Shown piece by piece: positions 5,106 through 7,003 of a stretch of 7,003 bases of DNA (its first letter is position 1; each line of letters starts with the position of its first letter). The notes below the pieces were generated by a model. It was not told where the DNA came from. It did no database searches and saw nothing but the letters and a program-made list of their open reading frames with translations. Position numbers and translations under genes: made by a program. Origin of the DNA: Clostridium sp. AM30-24 (GTDB lineage Bacteria > Bacillota > Clostridia > Lachnospirales > Lachnospiraceae); contig NZ_QUJB01000034.1 in the NCBI RefSeq assembly GCF_003480435.1, forward strand, positions 1-7,003, written 5' to 3'.

Positions 5106-5123
5106 GAACGTGAATTTACGTTC
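5106..5123. promoter_or_regulatory. 18-bp near-palindrome (operator candidate)
   Basis: GAACGTGAATTTACGTTC has eight of nine base pairs of dyad symmetry. It lies about 60 nt before the excisionase-like gene and overlaps the second copy of the direct repeat. Just downstream is an extended -10-like element (TGATATATT, 5144-5152) with no good -35, so a regulator or recombination protein could act here. Confidence 0.4.
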
Positions 5124-5182
5124 TAAAGGATTTCCGGGTTTCATGATATATTGATGGAAATAAATGCAGGAGGCGAAAGAAT

Positions 5183-5651
5183 ATGGGAATCAGCATGGAA
5201 GCACATAAAGAAGCAATATTAGAAAAAATCAAAAAAGACCATGTCCGTTCCGGAGATGCGATGGCTTTTGGGACTTAAAAAGACGGATGGTTACTGGCTG
5301 GTGCATCGGAATTTCTTTCAGACATATATTGTGAACGGACAGATGCGGGTTGATATTGCCAGTTTTGAAAAATGGTATGCGAATCAGGTCAAACATAAAA
5401 AAGTGAATGGTGAGGAATCGGGAGCGGAGCTGATGAAGAGTTCCTCTTCTTTTCGTGACGCTGCCAACCTTCTTGGAATCCATTCTTCAAATCTGTATGA
5501 AATCTGGCGGGACCAGAACCTGAAGACAATAACCGTAGATTTTACAAAAAGAATTCCGATCGAAGTATTTGAAGAATGGTATGGCTTATATCAGAAAACG
5601 CAAGAATTCGTACAGTGTAGTATACCGTGTGAAAAATGTGGAAGGCATTGA
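5183..5651 (+). pseudogene. Excisionase-like helix-turn-helix protein, frameshifted and cut short
   Basis: ATG 5183 has AGGAGG (5168-5173) 9 nt upstream. The frame reads MGISMEAHKEAILEKIKKD and then runs to a stop at 5276-5278. From ATG 5241 the +1 frame gives 136 residues that look native (MSVPEMRWLLGLKKTDGYWL). One extra C at 5240 explains the break; no ribosome site precedes 5241. The repaired protein, 155 aa, has two similar winged-helix/excisionase-like units, each ending in FE-x-WY: RVDIASFEKWYANQ and KRIPIEVFEEWYGLYQ. In element-borne relatives I recall, a further unit follows. Here the frame runs straight into the integrase start and its last 15-20 residues (EFVQCSIPCEKCGRH) are only the integrase DNA read out of frame, so the C-terminus seems lost. 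Likely role: directing excision by, or controlling, the adjacent integrase. Confidence 0.7.
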
Positions 5652-6984
5652 GCACCAGAAATCAGAAAGCTACGCAACGCAGAAAGAAGCAGAAAAGCGA
5701 AAAAAAGAAATTGAATATAAACAGTCTCTTGGAACCTTTGTTGTCCCGAAATGTACCAGGGTGAAAGAACTTGTGCGGGAGTATGTCAGAATCTATGGAC
5801 ATAATGAATGGGGAGTCTCTACCTATGATGGAAATATTGGACTGATCAATAACTATATCCTTCCAACAATCGGTGAAACTCCGCTGTCGGAAATCAATAA
5901 CCATTTCATGGAAAAGTATTACGCAAGTCTTTTGAAAATGCCTGCAGTAAAGAGCACCAGAAATATGAATGAGGACAAAATGATCACCGCAGCGACAGTG
6001 CATCAGATCCACAAGGTTCTGAGGAGCTGTTTCAGACAAGCCGTAAAGTGGGAAATGATGGACAAGAACCCGGCAATAGATGCAACACTTCCGAAGTACA
6101 AAGCAGAAGAACGGGAAATCTGGACAGCGGAAATGCTGATGCAGGCAATTGATGCATGTGAAAACAAATGGCTAAAAGTTGCATTTCATCTGGCTTTTGC
6201 GGCGACCGTCCGTATCGGTGAGCTTCCTGGACTAACCTGGGATTGTGTAGATGTATCGGAGGAGGCCATTGCTGAAAACCGGGCCTATATCTTTATTAAT
6301 AAGCAGGTGGAACGTGTATCCAGGAATGCTGTTAATGAACTGGACTCCAAAGAAGTAATCCTGATTTTTCCTTCCCAGAGGAAAAACAACAAAACCGTCA
6401 GGTTATTGAAAACACCTAAGACGGATACCAGTGAGCGGAAGGTATATATTCCTAAATTTGTGGCACAGATCCTGGTCGATATCAAAAAGGAACAGGATGA
6501 ATTAAAGGATATTCTTGGCAGTGAGTATCAGGATTATAATCTGGTCATGGCTACGACCTTTGGTCTTCCGATCGAAGACAGCTATCTGCGTGATCAGATG
6601 CAGAAGGTTATTGATGAACAGGGACTGCCGGATGTGGTTTTTCATAGTCTCCGACATACAAGTGTCACATATAAGCTGAAGCTCAGTGGAGGAGACATTA
6701 AAGCGGTTCAGGGCGATTCTGGACATGCACAGGCGGACATGGTAACAGAGGTATATGGTCATATCATTGATGAGGACAGGCGAAAGAATGCACAGAGAAT
6801 GGAGGATGCGTTTTATAACAGGGAAAATCTTAATCCGCAGATGAAGGGTACAGAGGCTGATCGGACAGCAAACACGGTGGCTGTTCCGGATGGTGTGGAT
6901 GCGGACCTTTTGATGAAGGTTCTGGGAAATCCGGAGATGGCGGCGTTGCTGACGAGTCTGGCGAAGAGCTTGAAAGCTGAATAA
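5581..6984 (+). CDS. int: Tyrosine recombinase/integrase of an integrative element, 467 aa
   Basis: A site-specific recombinase that cuts and rejoins attachment sites to integrate and excise a mobile element. Residues 1-50 form the arm-binding N-terminus (MAYIRKRKNSYSVVYRVK), about 60-160 the SAM-like core-binding domain, and about 178-405 the catalytic domain. The catalytic set is complete: Arg211 in TVRIGEL, a Lys in LKTPKTDTSERK (277 or 280), His355 and Arg358 in FHSLRHTSVTYK, His382 in SGHAQADM, and Tyr392 in VYGHI. It resembles the Tn916/phage-type integrases of Clostridia elements. ATG 5581 is chosen because MAYIRKRK is the usual start of such proteins; a TTG at 5569 is also in frame. 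No strong ribosome site precedes it, so translation may be coupled to the overlapping upstream frame (71 nt overlap). The tail after residue 412, with an Ala/Leu-rich end (GNPEMAALLTSLAKSL), is longer than I expect for the family. Confidence 0.95.
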   Translation: MAYIRKRKNSYSVVYRVKNVEGIEHQKSESYATQKEAEKRKKEIEYKQSLGTFVVPKCTRVKELVREYVRIYGHNEWGVSTYDGNIGLINNYILPTIGETPLSEINNHFMEKYYASLLKMPAVKSTRNMNEDKMITAATVHQIHKVLRSCFRQAVKWEMMDKNPAIDATLPKYKAEEREIWTAEMLMQAIDACENKWLKVAFHLAFAATVRIGELPGLTWDCVDVSEEAIAENRAYIFINKQVERVSRNAVNELDSKEVILIFPSQRKNNKTVRLLKTPKTDTSERKVYIPKFVAQILVDIKKEQDELKDILGSEYQDYNLVMATTFGLPIEDSYLRDQMQKVIDEQGLPDVVFHSLRHTSVTYKLKLSGGDIKAVQGDSGHAQADMVTEVYGHIIDEDRRKNAQRMEDAFYNRENLNPQMKGTEADRTANTVAVPDGVDADLLMKVLGNPEMAALLTSLAKSLKAE

Positions 6985-7003
6985 AAATATAATAATGGAA
7001 ATA

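Larger units (their letters stand above)
4916..5117 (+). repeat. 15-bp direct repeat, 14/15 identical (4916-4930 and 5103-5117)
   Basis: TGGGAACGTGCATTT at 4916-4930 and TGGGAACGTGAATTT at 5103-5117. The first copy begins at the 3' acceptor strand of the tRNA-like sequence. The second lies 66 nt before the excisionase-like gene. This could be an attachment-core duplication or a pair of arm-type sites for the integrase. Confidence 0.5.

Noticed and set aside
4535..5182. CRISPR array or repeat cluster in the gene-free region
   Set aside because: The repeats found are isolated hairpins and one direct-repeat pair; there is no regular repeat-spacer pattern.

Overview
The window looks like accessory DNA from a low-G+C Clostridia genome, most likely a Lachnospiraceae-type gut bacterium. 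That placement is inference. It rests on the AT-rich codon use, strong AGGAGG-type ribosome sites, IS3-family elements, and a Tn916-like tyrosine integrase preceded by a multi-unit excisionase-like DNA-binding protein, a pair I associate with Lachnospiraceae integrative elements. No housekeeping gene is present.

Layout. Positions 44-396 hold the left end and the orfB 3' part of a broken IS3-family element (minus strand). Positions 397-672 hold no intact gene, only two strong inverted-repeat structures and a possible decayed reading frame. Positions 673-1891 (minus) are a tight two-gene operon: an XRE-type regulator with two C-terminal membrane helices, then a small lipoprotein. Positions 2045-3405 are a near-complete IS3-family element related to the fragment at 44-396, so the operon lies between two related IS copies in the same orientation. 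Its transposase orfB is killed by a single TGA, but its orfA/orfB junction keeps a good frameshift signal. Positions 3424-4532 (plus) carry a promoter and a two-gene cassette: a DUF4365-like PD-(D/E)XK nuclease-fold protein, broken by a one-base deletion in an A-run, and an unrecognised acidic 165-residue protein. Positions 4533-5182 have no protein gene but are full of signals: a sigma-70 type promoter with an inverted repeat around its -35 box, a terminator about 120 nt later (a candidate small RNA), a tRNA 3'-half-like sequence, two more terminators, a 14/15 direct repeat and an 18-bp near-palindrome. Positions 5183-6984 (plus) carry a frameshifted excisionase-like protein whose end overlaps an intact 467-residue tyrosine integrase.

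How it fits together. The right-hand part reads as the recombination module of an integrative element beside a tRNA-derived attachment-like site. The left-hand part reads as cargo, or debris of one or more older elements, with two IS3 insertions and several small lesions (one nonsense, two frameshifts, one truncation). The points most worth a second look are the orphan promoter-terminator unit at 4578-4746, the tRNA-like/direct-repeat arrangement at 4881-5123, and the nuclease-fold plus acidic-partner cassette.
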